A stretch of 52,763 bases of DNA from Actinomycetes bacterium (GCA_021828475.1 JAJZIY010000017.1:1-52763); one strand, 5' to 3'; positions 25,616 through 35,038 are shown, counted from the stretch's first letter. A program made the numbers and translations. Notes: a model not told the origin generated them from the sequence alone.

Positions 25616-25737
25616 ATGTCCAGCCTGCCGCCCCCGAGGGGCTCGCGCTAGCGGCTTTGCGACATCGTGGCCTCACGGCGCCGCAGGACCACGGCACGAC
25701 GGCACGGCACCCGGCCCTCACCCCCCAGGGCGGCGGC

Positions 25738-26301
25738 TCAGCGCACCCCGACCGTGCAGGCGGCGAGGAGGCTGCCACCCCAGGTCTGAGCCCGCTCCGG
25801 CTCGCCGCTGCGCAGCGGGCCACGGGAGCCCTTCACGACGAAGCCCTGGGGTTTGGCTATGAGCGTGTACCCATGCCTGCGCAGGGCCCTGGTGATCGGG
25901 CGGGCGGCACCGCCGGCCAGCGGGTTCGGCAACCTGGTGTCGAAGGCCGCTGCCCGAGCCCCTGGTGCGGCCCTGTGCAGCGCGGCCAGCCACTCGCGCG
26001 CTCCCACCGGGGCACTCCAGAACAGGGTCGAGCCCGAGGCGACCTCCGACGACGGCTCGGGCGGGGGGAACGCCGCGGCTGGTGCGTTGTTGCGGGACCC
26101 GGGGGTGGGTAGGCGCAGGGCGTGCGTGGGCGCGCCCACGATGAGCAGGTCGGCGTCGCCTGCGTCGTCGGGGCCGGCTTCGGTGACGTTGAGCAACCTC
26201 ACCGACGCGGGCCCCGCCGCGGCCGCCGCCCCAGCGGCGATCGCCTCGGCGACGCGGCGGGTGTTGCCGTAGATGCTCTCGTAGACGATCACGACTTCCA
26301 T
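25738..26301 (-). CDS. Flavodoxin-like protein
   Basis: 187 residues with the flavodoxin opening IVYESIYGNTRRVAEAIA, whose SxYGNT loop binds the FMN phosphate, followed by ADLLIVGAPTHALRLP, the loop that packs on the isoalloxazine ring. The C-terminal part (GYTLIAKPQGFVVKG) matches the last strand of the fold in the menaquinone-dependent/flavodoxin-domain group. It could carry electrons or be an FMN reductase-like protein. ATG 26301 has AAAGGAGG six bases upstream. It is separated from the downstream Ada gene by 122 bp and follows an unknown gene by 63 bp on the same strand. Confidence 0.85.
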   Translation of the reverse strand: MEVVIVYESIYGNTRRVAEAIAAGAAAAAGPASVRLLNVTEAGPDDAGDADLLIVGAPTHALRLPTPGSRNNAPAAAFPPPEPSSEVASGSTLFWSAPVGAREWLAALHRAAPGARAAAFDTRLPNPLAGGAARPITRALRRHGYTLIAKPQGFVVKGSRGPLRSGEPERAQTWGGSLLAACTVGVR

Positions 26302-26364
26302 TTGTGCCTCCTTTGCCGGCTCACGGCTCGTGCCACTGCCGGCGTGGCTGTGACGGCATCGTTC

Positions 26365-26916
26365 TCAGGTGCGGCGCAGGTCGAGGACTCCCGCCGGGGC
26401 GCGGCTGGTCAGCGAAAGGTAGGTGGAGGCCAGCATCAGCGCCGTGCCGCTGAAGGGCTCGTGACGACGGGTGAGCAACAGCAGGTTGCGTCGCTGGACG
26501 AGGGCCGGACCGGCCAGCAGGTAGGCGTAGTCGTAGCCGTCGGGAGGGTCGCACTGGTGCCAGCGCGCCTGCTGGTGCAGCAGTTGTTCGATCGCCCGCT
26601 CCCATCCGGCTGCTCCGCACGTCTCCCGCCTGATGAGGGACCCCTTGGGCAGCAGGGGAGGTTCGTCGCCTCCGAGCTCGACACGGGTACCTTCGCTCTC
26701 CGGTCTCACGACGGCGAAGGCGTCGGCCTCGGCCAGGAAGCCGGCCACGCGGGCCAGTGACCCCAGGTAGTCGATGTCCCACCCGACCGGCGGAGCGGGG
26801 GTGGCTCCCTCCTTGCGTCCCCTGGCGCCGTTCCCGGCCCCGGTTGGTCGCGCTGGATGGGCGTCATAGTCGGCTGGCATCTGCCATGCCACTTCGTACT
26901 CCGCCGGACGGTTCAT
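26365..26916 (-). CDS. Hypothetical protein
   Basis: Not recognised. The 183 residues from ATG 26916 (AGGAGG nine bases upstream) include a Pro/Gly-rich N-terminal stretch, then GWDIDYLGSLARVAGFLAEADAFAVVRPE, a Glu/Asp-rich middle and a C-terminal part GTALMLASTYLSLTSRAPAG. There is one cysteine-containing segment (ETCGAAGW) and no signal peptide or TM. Base and codon use match the neighbours, and the strong ribosome site supports a real gene. It is divergent from a two-component pair by 212 bp and lies 63 bp upstream of the flavodoxin gene on the same strand, possibly cotranscribed. Confidence 0.72.
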   Translation of the reverse strand: MNRPAEYEVAWQMPADYDAHPARPTGAGNGARGRKEGATPAPPVGWDIDYLGSLARVAGFLAEADAFAVVRPESEGTRVELGGDEPPLLPKGSLIRRETCGAAGWERAIEQLLHQQARWHQCDPPDGYDYAYLLAGPALVQRRNLLLLTRRHEPFSGTALMLASTYLSLTSRAPAGVLDLRRT

Positions 26917-27128
26917 CGTGTTTGGCCTCCTGTGTGTAACCGCTATCGCAGCAGGTGCCGGTGCAGGCGGTGTCGACCCGAGGTGAAGGCAGGGTGGAGC
27001 CGCCCCTGGCGGGCGGCCACCAGGGCCGACCCTCGGCTCAGGGCACAAAGTCACGACCTTGACCTGCCTCGTCGGCCGGAGGCACGTGAGCGGCGATGGT
27101 GGTGGGATACTGGCGTGGTGGAGCGCCC

Positions 27129-27824
27129 ATGACTCCCACCGTGCTGGTTGTCGAGGACGAGTACAAGCTGCGGCAGTTGTTGCGCTCCTACCTGGAGCGC
27201 GAGGGTATGGTCGTCTACTCGACCGGCTCGGGAGCAGAAGCGGTGGAGATCGGGACGCGGTCGCCTGTTGACCTGGTGGTGCTGGACCTCGGCCTGCCGG
27301 ACCTGCCAGGCGAGGACGTGCTGCGCGAGCTGCGGAACGTCTGCGACACGCCGGTCATAGTGCTCACGGCCAAGAGCGAGGAGAGGGACCGTATAGCCGG
27401 GCTCGAGCTGGGGGCCGACGACTACATGACCAAGCCCTTCAGCCCTCGCGAGCTCGTACTGCGGGCCAAGGCCGTCCTGCGCCGGGGCCGCGCCGTGCCC
27501 TCGGCCGCGACGGCCTCGTACGGGCACGGAGAGCTTGTCATCGACGAGGAGAAGCGACGCGTGTCCGTGCGAGGCGCCGACATCGAGCTCACGCCGACGG
27601 AGTGGGGGTTGCTCGTGGCCCTGGCCAGGGTGCCGGGCCGGGTCTACTCCCGCTACGAGCTGATAAACCTGGTGCGCGGCTACGAGTTCGACGGCTACGA
27701 GCGCACGGTCAACTCTCACGTAAAGAACCTGCGCCGCAAGATCGAGGCCGAGCCGGGCAACCCCCGGCTGGTCGAGACGGTCCTCGGCGGCGGCTACCGC
27801 CTCGGGGTGGAACGGGACCGCTGA
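27129..27824 (+). CDS. OmpR/PhoB-type response regulator
   Basis: 231 residues. The receiver domain has E9/D10, phospho-acceptor D53 in VVLDLGLPDLPG, the TAK threonine and the TKPFSP lysine. The C-terminal winged helix includes IELTPTEWGLLVALARVPGR and the recognition segment FDGYERTVNSHVKNLRRKIE. It begins at ATG 27129 with GGTGGAG upstream; a GATACT hexamer at 27106-27111 is a candidate -10. Two bases separate its stop from the kinase start codon. It has no transporter or enzyme in its operon, so its targets are open. Confidence 0.95.
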   Translation: MTPTVLVVEDEYKLRQLLRSYLEREGMVVYSTGSGAEAVEIGTRSPVDLVVLDLGLPDLPGEDVLRELRNVCDTPVIVLTAKSEERDRIAGLELGADDYMTKPFSPRELVLRAKAVLRRGRAVPSAATASYGHGELVIDEEKRRVSVRGADIELTPTEWGLLVALARVPGRVYSRYELINLVRGYEFDGYERTVNSHVKNLRRKIEAEPGNPRLVETVLGGGYRLGVERDR

Positions 27825-27826
27825 CA

Positions 27827-29152
27827 TTGGCAGCGGACCGCCGCCTGGGGCGTCTCGGGCGCAGCCTGGTGCTCGCGTTCGTCGGGATGGCACTGGTCGC
27901 CGAGGCCGTCGTCGCCTCGGTCACGCTGCTGGCCGACCGGGCCGACGTGGCAGCCTTGGGCAGGGACCAGAGGGTGCACACACAGGAAGCGGTGGTGTCG
28001 GTCCTCGCCATGGAGTACCGCACGGCGGGCGGGTGGGCACGGGCCGACCTGCGCCCGGCGTCGACCCTGGCCAAAGCCTACTCGGCCCAGCTCACCCTCT
28101 ACGGAGAGGACGGGCGCCGCCTTGTCGGTCCGGGGACAGTGCCGACAGACCGCTTCCGTACTGCCGGCGACGTCGTGGTCGGCGGGCAGCGGGTGGGGCG
28201 GGCCGAGCTCGATTTCGCCGACGGGGTGACGCCCAGCGGCGCCGGGCTGGTTGCCGCCCTGACCCGTGCGGTTGCCCTCAGTGCCGCCCTCGCCGCCGTC
28301 CTGGCCGCCCTGGTGTCGGTCTTGGCCGCAAGGACGATAACCCGCCCGGTGAAGCGGCTCTCGATGACGGCACGGGCCATCGCCGGGGGCGACTCCGCCG
28401 CACGGGTGGGCGAGCCCAAGGGCCGTGGCGAACTGGCGGAGCTGTCGCGCACCTTCGACGCCATGGCTACCGAACTGCAGCGTCACGAGGGCCTGCGTCG
28501 GAGCATGGCGGCCGACGTGGCCCACGAGCTGCGCAACCCGCTGGCGGTACTGCAGGGCGAGGTCGAGTCCATGATCGACGGCGTCCAACCCGTGACCAAC
28601 GACGCGCTGCTCTCCCTCCACGAGGAGGTGCTGAGGCTGGGGCACATGGTCGAGGACCTCCAGACCTTGGCCTCGGCCGACGCGGCGGGTTTCCAGCTGG
28701 TGAGGTCACGGGTGGACCTGGCGGAGGTCGTGCGGGTGACCGTCGCCGGGTTCGAGGGGCCTCTGCGTACCGCCGACATCTCCCTGACGACCGACCTGAC
28801 TTCTGTAGCGGTCTGGGCTGACGCCGGGCGGCTGGCGCAGGTCGTGTCCAACCTGCTGTCCAACGCGCTCAAGTTCACGCCTCGGGGAGGGGCGGTGAGG
28901 ATCTGGCTAGGGCTGTCCGGGCCGAGCGCCCTGTTGCAGGTGGCGGACACCGGTCCCGGGGTACCGGAGAGCGAGCGCCCTCATATCTGGGACCGCTTCT
29001 ACCGGGGCGGCGCGGCCAGGAGGTCGACCGGGGGTAGCGGCATCGGCCTGGCGGTGGTGAAGAACCTCGTCGAGGCCCATGGAGGCACCGTCGACGTCGT
29101 GAGCCCAGCGGGGGGCGGCGCCTGTTTCCTGGTGTGGCTGCCCCGGGCCTGA
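27827..29152 (+). CDS. Sensor histidine kinase with HAMP domain
   Basis: 441 residues from TTG 27827, two bases after the regulator stop. There is a TM at about residues 12-35, an extracytoplasmic part of about 100 residues, and a second TM near 140-168. A HAMP domain follows (TITRPVKRLSMTARAIAGGD), then the HisKA box AADVAHELRNPLAVLQGE with H233, and a HATPase domain with NLLSNALKFTP, DTGPGVPESERPHIWDRFYRG and GSGIGLAVVKNLVEAHGG. It has the standard membrane kinase design. The TTG start is inferred from frame and spacing rather than from a strong ribosome site. Confidence 0.94.
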   Translation: MAADRRLGRLGRSLVLAFVGMALVAEAVVASVTLLADRADVAALGRDQRVHTQEAVVSVLAMEYRTAGGWARADLRPASTLAKAYSAQLTLYGEDGRRLVGPGTVPTDRFRTAGDVVVGGQRVGRAELDFADGVTPSGAGLVAALTRAVALSAALAAVLAALVSVLAARTITRPVKRLSMTARAIAGGDSAARVGEPKGRGELAELSRTFDAMATELQRHEGLRRSMAADVAHELRNPLAVLQGEVESMIDGVQPVTNDALLSLHEEVLRLGHMVEDLQTLASADAAGFQLVRSRVDLAEVVRVTVAGFEGPLRTADISLTTDLTSVAVWADAGRLAQVVSNLLSNALKFTPRGGAVRIWLGLSGPSALLQVADTGPGVPESERPHIWDRFYRGGAARRSTGGSGIGLAVVKNLVEAHGGTVDVVSPAGGGACFLVWLPRA

Positions 29153-29208
29153 GCATTTCCTCAGGCCGTTACCGCGCTCGCCATGTGGGCGGCGGTCGCC
29201 TTGGTGCG

Positions 29209-29562
29209 CTACGTGACGGGTACCTCCAGGCGTTCGTTTCCCGGGTGCGGTGCGGCTCCGTCGCGTTCGACGGCCAGGCGGCGACGGGCCTGGCGGGCCA
29301 TCTCTGCCAGTTGCTCACGATCGGGCGGGGTCATCGCCCGAGCAGGGGTGGTGGGCACAAGCAGGGAGACAGAGGGGTTGTCCGTCGCCGCCTGGAGCTC
29401 GCGCAGGCACTGCCAGTCGAACACTGCCCCGGCAGGCAGTTGCTCGACACCGCCAGCGGGCCCGTCTGGGCCAACGGCGCAGTGGTTGTCGCGGACGTGA
29501 GCTTCCAGCTCGGTGCGCAGGCGAAAGTCGAGACCGCAAACGGGGCAATACCAGCTATGCAC
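29209..29562 (-). CDS. C2H2-type zinc-finger protein with truncated baeRF-like segment
   Basis: 117 residues from GTG 29562, supported by GGGAGG six bases upstream. The N-terminus YCPVCGLDFRLRTELEAHV ends in DNHC and looks like a single C2H2 finger (Cys-x2-Cys, His-x4-His). The C-terminal half, NPSVSLLVPTTPARAMTPPD then REQLAEMARQARRRL, resembles the start of bacterial/archaeal eRF1-like (baeRF) proteins, whose first strand reads as SVSLYLPT. Such proteins are normally over 300 residues, so this would be only the first strand and helix; the frame stops before the convergent kinase gene. It could be a decayed remnant or a short stand-alone protein. The family assignment of the second part is tentative. 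Confidence 0.65.
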   Translation of the reverse strand: MHSWYCPVCGLDFRLRTELEAHVRDNHCAVGPDGPAGGVEQLPAGAVFDWQCLRELQAATDNPSVSLLVPTTPARAMTPPDREQLAEMARQARRRLAVERDGAAPHPGNERLEVPVT

Positions 29563-29761
29563 GGCGCACCTCCCTGGTGCCCTGCCAGCGGACCATCTCC
29601 GGCTGGGGCACCTGAGACGATCGTCCTCCCACCCCGTGCAGCCATGGTGCAGGGGACGTGGACATCGGATGGAGGCCGTCCGGCGGGTGGCGCTCCGCCG
29701 GTTGGTAGGTTCGTGCTGACGTGCAGCGAGCAGTGGACCAGGAGGCGCGAGCCGGACGGCG

Positions 29762-31090
29762 GTGCCGGGAGGCTTCGGGGTTGGGGTGCGGGCATCCCGG
29801 TACAGCGTGGCCGCACGCGTGAGCCAGGTCCCGGCCAGGGGCTCCGCCCACCCGATCCGTTCGCTCTGGTACCAGGTTTACCTGCCCAACCTGACGGTGG
29901 CGACCGGCCAGGGCGCCATGCTGCCCGTCCTGGTCTATGCCGCCCGGGCCGTGCACTCCACCGGCGCCGAGGCAGGGGTGCTGGTCGCCCTCAACGGCTT
30001 CGGCACCGTACTGTTCGACCTGCCGGCGGGGCGGATAACGGCACGCTTCGGCGAGCGCCGGTCCATGTACGCCTCCACGGTCATGCTGGTGGCGGGGCTC
30101 GTGGGCTGCGTAGTCGCCCGGTCGTTCTGGGTGCTGGCCCTGGGGGTGACCGTGCAGGCGGCGGGTTGGGCGCTGTGGAGCCTCGTCCGCATGGTGCACC
30201 TCAGCCGGGTGGCCCCCCCGCTGGTGCGAGGGCGCGCCCTGTCCCTCTTCGGCGGCGTCATCCGGGCGGGCAACGTCATCGGCCCCTTCGCCTTCGTTGG
30301 CGCCGCAGGCAGCTCGGACGTCCGTGCCGGCTTCGTCATCTACCTGGGGTGCGTGATCGTCGGCACGATCTGGCTGGTACTGGCCCGGGACCGCCACGAC
30401 AGCGGGGCCACCGAGGCCAGGGCTGTGAGGGCCCACCCGTTGCAGGTGCTGTCCGAGCACCGGCGCACCTTTGCCACCGCCGGCGTCGGGGCGCTCGGCG
30501 TGAGCCTGCTGCGTGGCAGCCGGACGGCGATCGTGCCCCTCTGGGCCTCCCACATCGGCCTGGACGCCGGCCAGGCAGCGACCATCTTCGCGCTGTCGTC
30601 GGTGGTGGATCTGGCGCTTTTCTACCCTTCGGGGATCCTGTCCGATCGCCGGGGCCGCCGAGCCGTGCTGCTCCCGTGCATGGCCCTGCTGTCCATCGGG
30701 CACCTGCTCGTGCCCCTGGCGCACAGCTACCTGGCGCTCTTCCTCGCCGCCTTCGTCCTCGGCTTCGGCAACGGCCTCGGGTCGGGCATCGTCATGACGC
30801 TCGGAGCCGACCTGACGCCGGCCGTGGGGAGAGCCTCGTTCCTGGCCGTGTGGAGGCTCTTCTCCGACGGCGGTACCACGGCCGGGCCCCTCGTCGACTC
30901 GGCCGTCGTCGGGCTCGGGGCGGTGGCGCTTGCCGGGCCGGTCATGGGCGTGATCGGCCTGGGGACGACCCTTGTGGTGGCGCTGTGGTTGCACGAGCCC
31001 GCCCCTGCTCCGGGGCCCGGGGGCGGGCCGGCCCTCGCGCCTCGGCGTAGCGGCCCGACCGACCCGGGGCCCGGGGTGCCGGACGGGTGA
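29762..31090 (+). CDS. Major facilitator superfamily transporter
   Basis: About 442 residues with 12 hydrophobic helices. The MFS cytoplasmic loop motif is DLPAGRITARFGERRSM between TM2 and TM3, with a second version YPSGILSDRRGRRAVLL between TM8 and TM9. The overall layout is that of the DHA1 drug-efflux group. The C-terminal tail is Pro/Gly-rich. The start is uncertain: GTG 29762 and GTG 29783 are in frame, and GGGAGG at 29767-29772 could serve the second. It stands alone, with the zinc-finger gene divergent upstream and the ABC exporter convergent downstream. A strong hairpin overlaps its stop codon. The substrate is unknown. Confidence 0.9.
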   Translation: MPGGFGVGVRASRYSVAARVSQVPARGSAHPIRSLWYQVYLPNLTVATGQGAMLPVLVYAARAVHSTGAEAGVLVALNGFGTVLFDLPAGRITARFGERRSMYASTVMLVAGLVGCVVARSFWVLALGVTVQAAGWALWSLVRMVHLSRVAPPLVRGRALSLFGGVIRAGNVIGPFAFVGAAGSSDVRAGFVIYLGCVIVGTIWLVLARDRHDSGATEARAVRAHPLQVLSEHRRTFATAGVGALGVSLLRGSRTAIVPLWASHIGLDAGQAATIFALSSVVDLALFYPSGILSDRRGRRAVLLPCMALLSIGHLLVPLAHSYLALFLAAFVLGFGNGLGSGIVMTLGADLTPAVGRASFLAVWRLFSDGGTTAGPLVDSAVVGLGAVALAGPVMGVIGLGTTLVVALWLHEPAPAPGPGGGPALAPRRSGPTDPGPGVPDG

Positions 31091-31110
31091 CCCCCGGGCA
31101 CCCCGGGCCC
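31067..31110. terminator. 14-bp perfect hairpin terminator over MFS stop codon
   Basis: GGGCCCGGGGTGCC at 31067-31080 pairs perfectly with GGCACCCCGGGCCC at 31097-31110 around a 16-nt loop. It overlaps the end of the MFS gene and may also stop the convergent ABC operon transcript. Confidence 0.75.
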
Positions 31111-31238
31111 GGCCTGAGCCAGGCGGGCGTCGCGCCCGGCACGTTGGCACCGGCGGCGAGGCCAACGCCGATCGCCACCGCTCCGGCAGCGAATGCCAGG
31201 GCGACCGGCCCGGCCTGCACCTGGTCCTGGCCGCAGGT

Positions 31239-33308
31239 TCAGTTGACTTCGGAGAGGGCCTCCGCGAACTGCGCTGCGTAGAGGCGGGCGTAGGCACCGC
31301 CTGACCCCAGCAGCCCCTCGTGCGTGCCGCGCTCCACGATGCGCCCGGACTCCATGACCAGGATGAGATGGGCGTCGCGGATGGTGGAGAGGCGGTGCGC
31401 GATGACGAAGCTGGTACGGCCCGTGCGCAGCGCGTTCATCGCCTTCTGGATGAGGACTTCGGTCCTGGTGTCCACCGAGCTGGTGGCCTCGTCGAGTATG
31501 AGGATCGCCGGCTCGGCCAGGAAGGCGCGGGCGATCGTGATCAGCTGGCGCTCCCCGGCACTCACCGAGGAGCCCTCCTCGTCGATGACGGTGTCGTAGC
31601 CGTCGGGGAGGGTGCGCACGAAGTGTTCGACGTGGGTTGCGCGCGCCGCTTCCTCCACCTGCTGGCGCGTTGCCCCAGGGGCGCCGTAGGCGATGTTGTC
31701 GGCGATAGTCCCGTTGAACAGCCACGTGTCCTGCAGGACCATGCCCGTACTGGCCCTCAGGTCTTCACGCGTCATCCCGGCGATGTCGACACCGTCAAGG
31801 GTGATCCGGCCCTCGTTCAGCTCGTAGAAGCGCATCAGCAGGTTGACCAGGGTCGTCTTGCCGGCTCCTGTCGGCCCCACGATGGCGACGGTCTCTCCCG
31901 GGCTCACCGAGAGCGAGAGATCCTCGATCAGGGGCGTGCCCGGGTCGTAGCTGAAATAGACGTTCTCGAACTCGACGTGCCCCTGCGCGGTGCCGAGATG
32001 AACGGGTTGGACCGGGCCGGCCGACTGCTCGGTGGCGTCGAGGAGGGCGAAGACGCGCTCGGCCGAGGCTACGCCCGACTGCAGGAGGTTGGCCATGCTC
32101 GCCACCTGGCTGATGGGCTGGCTGAACTGGCGGGAGTACTGGATGAAGGCCTGCACGTCTCCGAGCGACAACTGCCCCGACGCGACACGCAGGCCGCCGA
32201 CGACGGCGACGAGCACGTAGTTGACGTTGCCTATGAAGGTCATCGCCGGCTGGATGGCGCCCGAGACGAACTGTGCCTTGAAGCTCGACGTGAAGAGGGC
32301 GTCGTTGTGCTCGGCGAAGACTGCCTCCGCCTCCTTGCGCCGGCCGAAGACCTTGACCAGGGCGTGGCCGGTGTACATCTCCTCGATGTGGCCGTTGAGC
32401 CGGCCCGTCGCCGCCCACTGCTCGACGAAGTTCGGTTGCGAGCGCCTGCCGATCACGGCGGCGACGAAGACCGAAACGGGCACGGTCACCAGTGCGATCA
32501 CGGCGAGCAGGGGCGAGATGAGCAGCATCATGACCAGGACACCGACAATGGTCAGTAGCGAGGTGACGACCTGGCCCATCGTCTGCTGCATCGACTGGGC
32601 GATGTTGTCGATGTCGTTGGTCACGCGGCTGAGGATCTCGCCGCGCGGCTGGCCGTCGAAGTAGCTGAGGGGCAAGCGGGACAGCTTGGCCTGCACCTTC
32701 TCGCGGAGGCGGGCCACGGTTCCCTGCACGACGGAGGCCGTCAGGCGGCCCTGCGCAAGCGAGGTGCCGAAGGAGACCACGTACACGGCCAGCACCATGA
32801 GCAGGATCCGCCCTACGTGGCCGAAGTCGATGCCCTGGCCGGGGTGCACGTGCATCGACTGGATCATGGATGCGACATTGCCCTGGCCCCGGTGGCGCAG
32901 GCGGGAGAGCACGGCTGGGAGGGAGGCGTTCGCAGGCATGCGCTTGCCGATGTAGCCGCCGAAGACGAGGTTGGTCGCGTCCCCGAGCAGCCGGGGCCCG
33001 AGCACGGAGAAGCCGACCGAGACGGTTGCCAGCACCAATGCGAGGCTCACCCGCAGCTTCTCGGGCCCCAGCTCACCGAGCAGCCGGCGCGCCGAGGCAC
33101 CGAAGTTGAGCGACTTGTCGACCGGGCCGCCACCCATCATCCGGGCGGGCCCGAACCCCCTGGCCTGAGGGCCGACGCGGGCTGGGACGGGCCTCTCGCC
33201 GGCTGGCGCCGGGCCCCCGGGGTGCCCAGCCCCATTACCGCTGGCGGGTGCGGGGGCGCCGCCGCTGCCGTCGGGCCCGGCCGGTTCAGGTGGCCGCGGC
33301 CGGCTCAC
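31239..33308 (-). CDS. ABC exporter subunit (heterodimeric, canonical NBD)
   Basis: 689 residues: a Pro/Gly-rich N-terminal extension of about 70 residues, six TM helices and a nucleotide-binding domain. The NBD has Walker A GPTGAGKTT, a signature that departs from LSGGQ (SSVSAGERQ), Walker B AILILDEATSSVD with the catalytic Glu, and H-loop IAHRLSTI. It is a fused half-transporter of the MDR/MsbA-like type. Its GTG start overlaps the stop of the partner gene by four bases (GTGA), which with the degenerate NBD of the partner points to an obligate heterodimer. Substrates may be drugs or lipids; the upstream TetR regulator favours drug efflux. Confidence 0.95.
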   Translation of the reverse strand: MSRPRPPEPAGPDGSGGAPAPASGNGAGHPGGPAPAGERPVPARVGPQARGFGPARMMGGGPVDKSLNFGASARRLLGELGPEKLRVSLALVLATVSVGFSVLGPRLLGDATNLVFGGYIGKRMPANASLPAVLSRLRHRGQGNVASMIQSMHVHPGQGIDFGHVGRILLMVLAVYVVSFGTSLAQGRLTASVVQGTVARLREKVQAKLSRLPLSYFDGQPRGEILSRVTNDIDNIAQSMQQTMGQVVTSLLTIVGVLVMMLLISPLLAVIALVTVPVSVFVAAVIGRRSQPNFVEQWAATGRLNGHIEEMYTGHALVKVFGRRKEAEAVFAEHNDALFTSSFKAQFVSGAIQPAMTFIGNVNYVLVAVVGGLRVASGQLSLGDVQAFIQYSRQFSQPISQVASMANLLQSGVASAERVFALLDATEQSAGPVQPVHLGTAQGHVEFENVYFSYDPGTPLIEDLSLSVSPGETVAIVGPTGAGKTTLVNLLMRFYELNEGRITLDGVDIAGMTREDLRASTGMVLQDTWLFNGTIADNIAYGAPGATRQQVEEAARATHVEHFVRTLPDGYDTVIDEEGSSVSAGERQLITIARAFLAEPAILILDEATSSVDTRTEVLIQKAMNALRTGRTSFVIAHRLSTIRDAHLILVMESGRIVERGTHEGLLGSGGAYARLYAAQFAEALSEVN

Positions 33309-35038
33309 GCCGCCTCCTCCTCGGTCAGCTGCGACAGGACGATCTCACGGTAGGTCTCGTTCGTGGCCATGAGCTGCCGGTGGGTACCGGTGCCCACCAC
33401 CTCGCCCCGGTCCAGCACCACGATGCGGTCGGCGTTGCGGATCGTGCTGACCCTTTGGGCGACGATCACCACCGTGGCACCGACGGTGTCGCGGGCCAGT
33501 GCTGCCCGCAGGGCGGCGTCGGTGCTGTAATCGAGGGCGGAGAAGGAGTCGTCGAAGAGGTATATCGCCGGCCTGTGCACGAGTGCCCTGGCGATGGCGA
33601 GCCGCTGGCGCTGGCCGCCCGACACGTTCGTTCCGCCCTGGGCAATGGGTGTCTCCAGCTGCTCGGGCATTTCCTCCACGAAACCGCGGGCCTGCGCAGT
33701 CGCCAGGGCCGCCCACAGCTGCGCGTCCGTGGCCTGCTCGTTGCCGTAGCGCAGGTTGGAGGCCACCGTCCCCGAGAACAGGTACGGTCTCTGCGGTACC
33801 AGCCCGATCGCCCGCGACAGCTGGGAGGGGTCGAGGTCCCGCACGTCGACGCCGTCGAGCAGCACCGTTCCTGCGGTGGCGTCGAACAGGCGCGTCACCA
33901 GGTTGAGCAGAGTGGTCTTGCCGCTGCCCGTGCTGCCGATGATCGCCGTCACCTCACCGGGCCTGGCTACGAGGTCGACGTTGCGCAGTACAGGGTCCTG
34001 CGCACCCGGGTAGCGGTACTCGGCACCCTTCAGCTCCAGGGTGCCCCGGGGCTCAGGCAGGCTCACAGGCCTGGACGGGGGCGCGACCGTCGGCTGTGTC
34101 CCGAGGACCTCGTTGATCCGTTCAGCGGAGGCCTCGGCGCGGGGGACCATCAGGAACATGAAGGTCGCCATCATCACCGACATGAGGACCTGGACGAGGT
34201 AGGTGAGGAAGGCGGTGAGAGCGCCGACGGGCATGCCGGCGTCGCTCACCAGGTGGCCGCCGAACCACAGTGTGGCGATACTGGCCAGGTTGACGATGCC
34301 CATGACCGAGGGGAACATGTACGCCATCAGGCGGCCGGTGCCGAGCGACACCCGGTAGAGCTCGTCGTTCGCCTGGCCGAAACGCTCCCTTTCCCAGTCG
34401 TCGCGTACGAAGGCCCGGATGACACGGACCCCGCTTATCTGTTCCCGCAGCACCAGGTTGATGCGGTCGATGCGTTTTTGCATCTGGCGGAACAACGGCC
34501 TCATCCGCGAGACGATCAGGGCGATGACAGCGGCCAGCACCGGCACTATGACCAGGAGCAGCGAGGACAGCGCGACGTCCTGGTTGAGGGCCATGAGGAC
34601 GCTGCCCACGCCCATGATCGGCGCCGCCACCATGAGGGTGAAGCTCATGAGCGCCAGCATCTGCACCTGCTGCACGTCGTTGGTCGTGCGGGTGATGAGC
34701 GAAGGCGTCCCGAAGTGGGCCACTTCGCGGGCCGAGAAGTCCTGTACGTGGTGGAAGATCCCCGTCCGCAGGTCACGCCCGAGGGCCGTGGCGGCCCGGG
34801 CCCCGAAGTACACGGCGGTGATCGAGCAGGCAACCTGACCGAGGGTGATGACCAGCATCAGCAGGCCGCGTCCCCAGATGTAGCTCGTGTTGCCTTTCAC
34901 CACCCCGTTGTCGATGATGTCGGCGTTGAGAGTGGGCAGGTACAGGCTGGCGGCGGACTGCAGCAACTGCAGCACCATCACGGCTGCGATCCAGCGCCGG
35001 TAGGGGCGCAGGTAGGCACGCAGGAGTTTGATCAACAC
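33305..35038 (-). CDS. ABC exporter subunit (heterodimeric, degenerate NBD)
   Basis: 577 residues with six TM helices and an NBD. Walker A is GSTGSGKTT, the signature TNVSGGQRQRLAIARAL is canonical, and Walker B AIYLFDDSFSALD carries Asp in place of the catalytic Glu. That D for E change marks the degenerate ATP site of heterodimeric exporters such as TM287/288, and the partner gene has the intact Glu. The start is GTG 35038 (TTG 35035 is also possible), with GGAGGAGG 12 bases upstream, which is rather far. It follows TetR by 82 bp on the same strand. Confidence 0.95.
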   Translation of the reverse strand: MLIKLLRAYLRPYRRWIAAVMVLQLLQSAASLYLPTLNADIIDNGVVKGNTSYIWGRGLLMLVITLGQVACSITAVYFGARAATALGRDLRTGIFHHVQDFSAREVAHFGTPSLITRTTNDVQQVQMLALMSFTLMVAAPIMGVGSVLMALNQDVALSSLLLVIVPVLAAVIALIVSRMRPLFRQMQKRIDRINLVLREQISGVRVIRAFVRDDWERERFGQANDELYRVSLGTGRLMAYMFPSVMGIVNLASIATLWFGGHLVSDAGMPVGALTAFLTYLVQVLMSVMMATFMFLMVPRAEASAERINEVLGTQPTVAPPSRPVSLPEPRGTLELKGAEYRYPGAQDPVLRNVDLVARPGEVTAIIGSTGSGKTTLLNLVTRLFDATAGTVLLDGVDVRDLDPSQLSRAIGLVPQRPYLFSGTVASNLRYGNEQATDAQLWAALATAQARGFVEEMPEQLETPIAQGGTNVSGGQRQRLAIARALVHRPAIYLFDDSFSALDYSTDAALRAALARDTVGATVVIVAQRVSTIRNADRIVVLDRGEVVGTGTHRQLMATNETYREIVLSQLTEEEAA

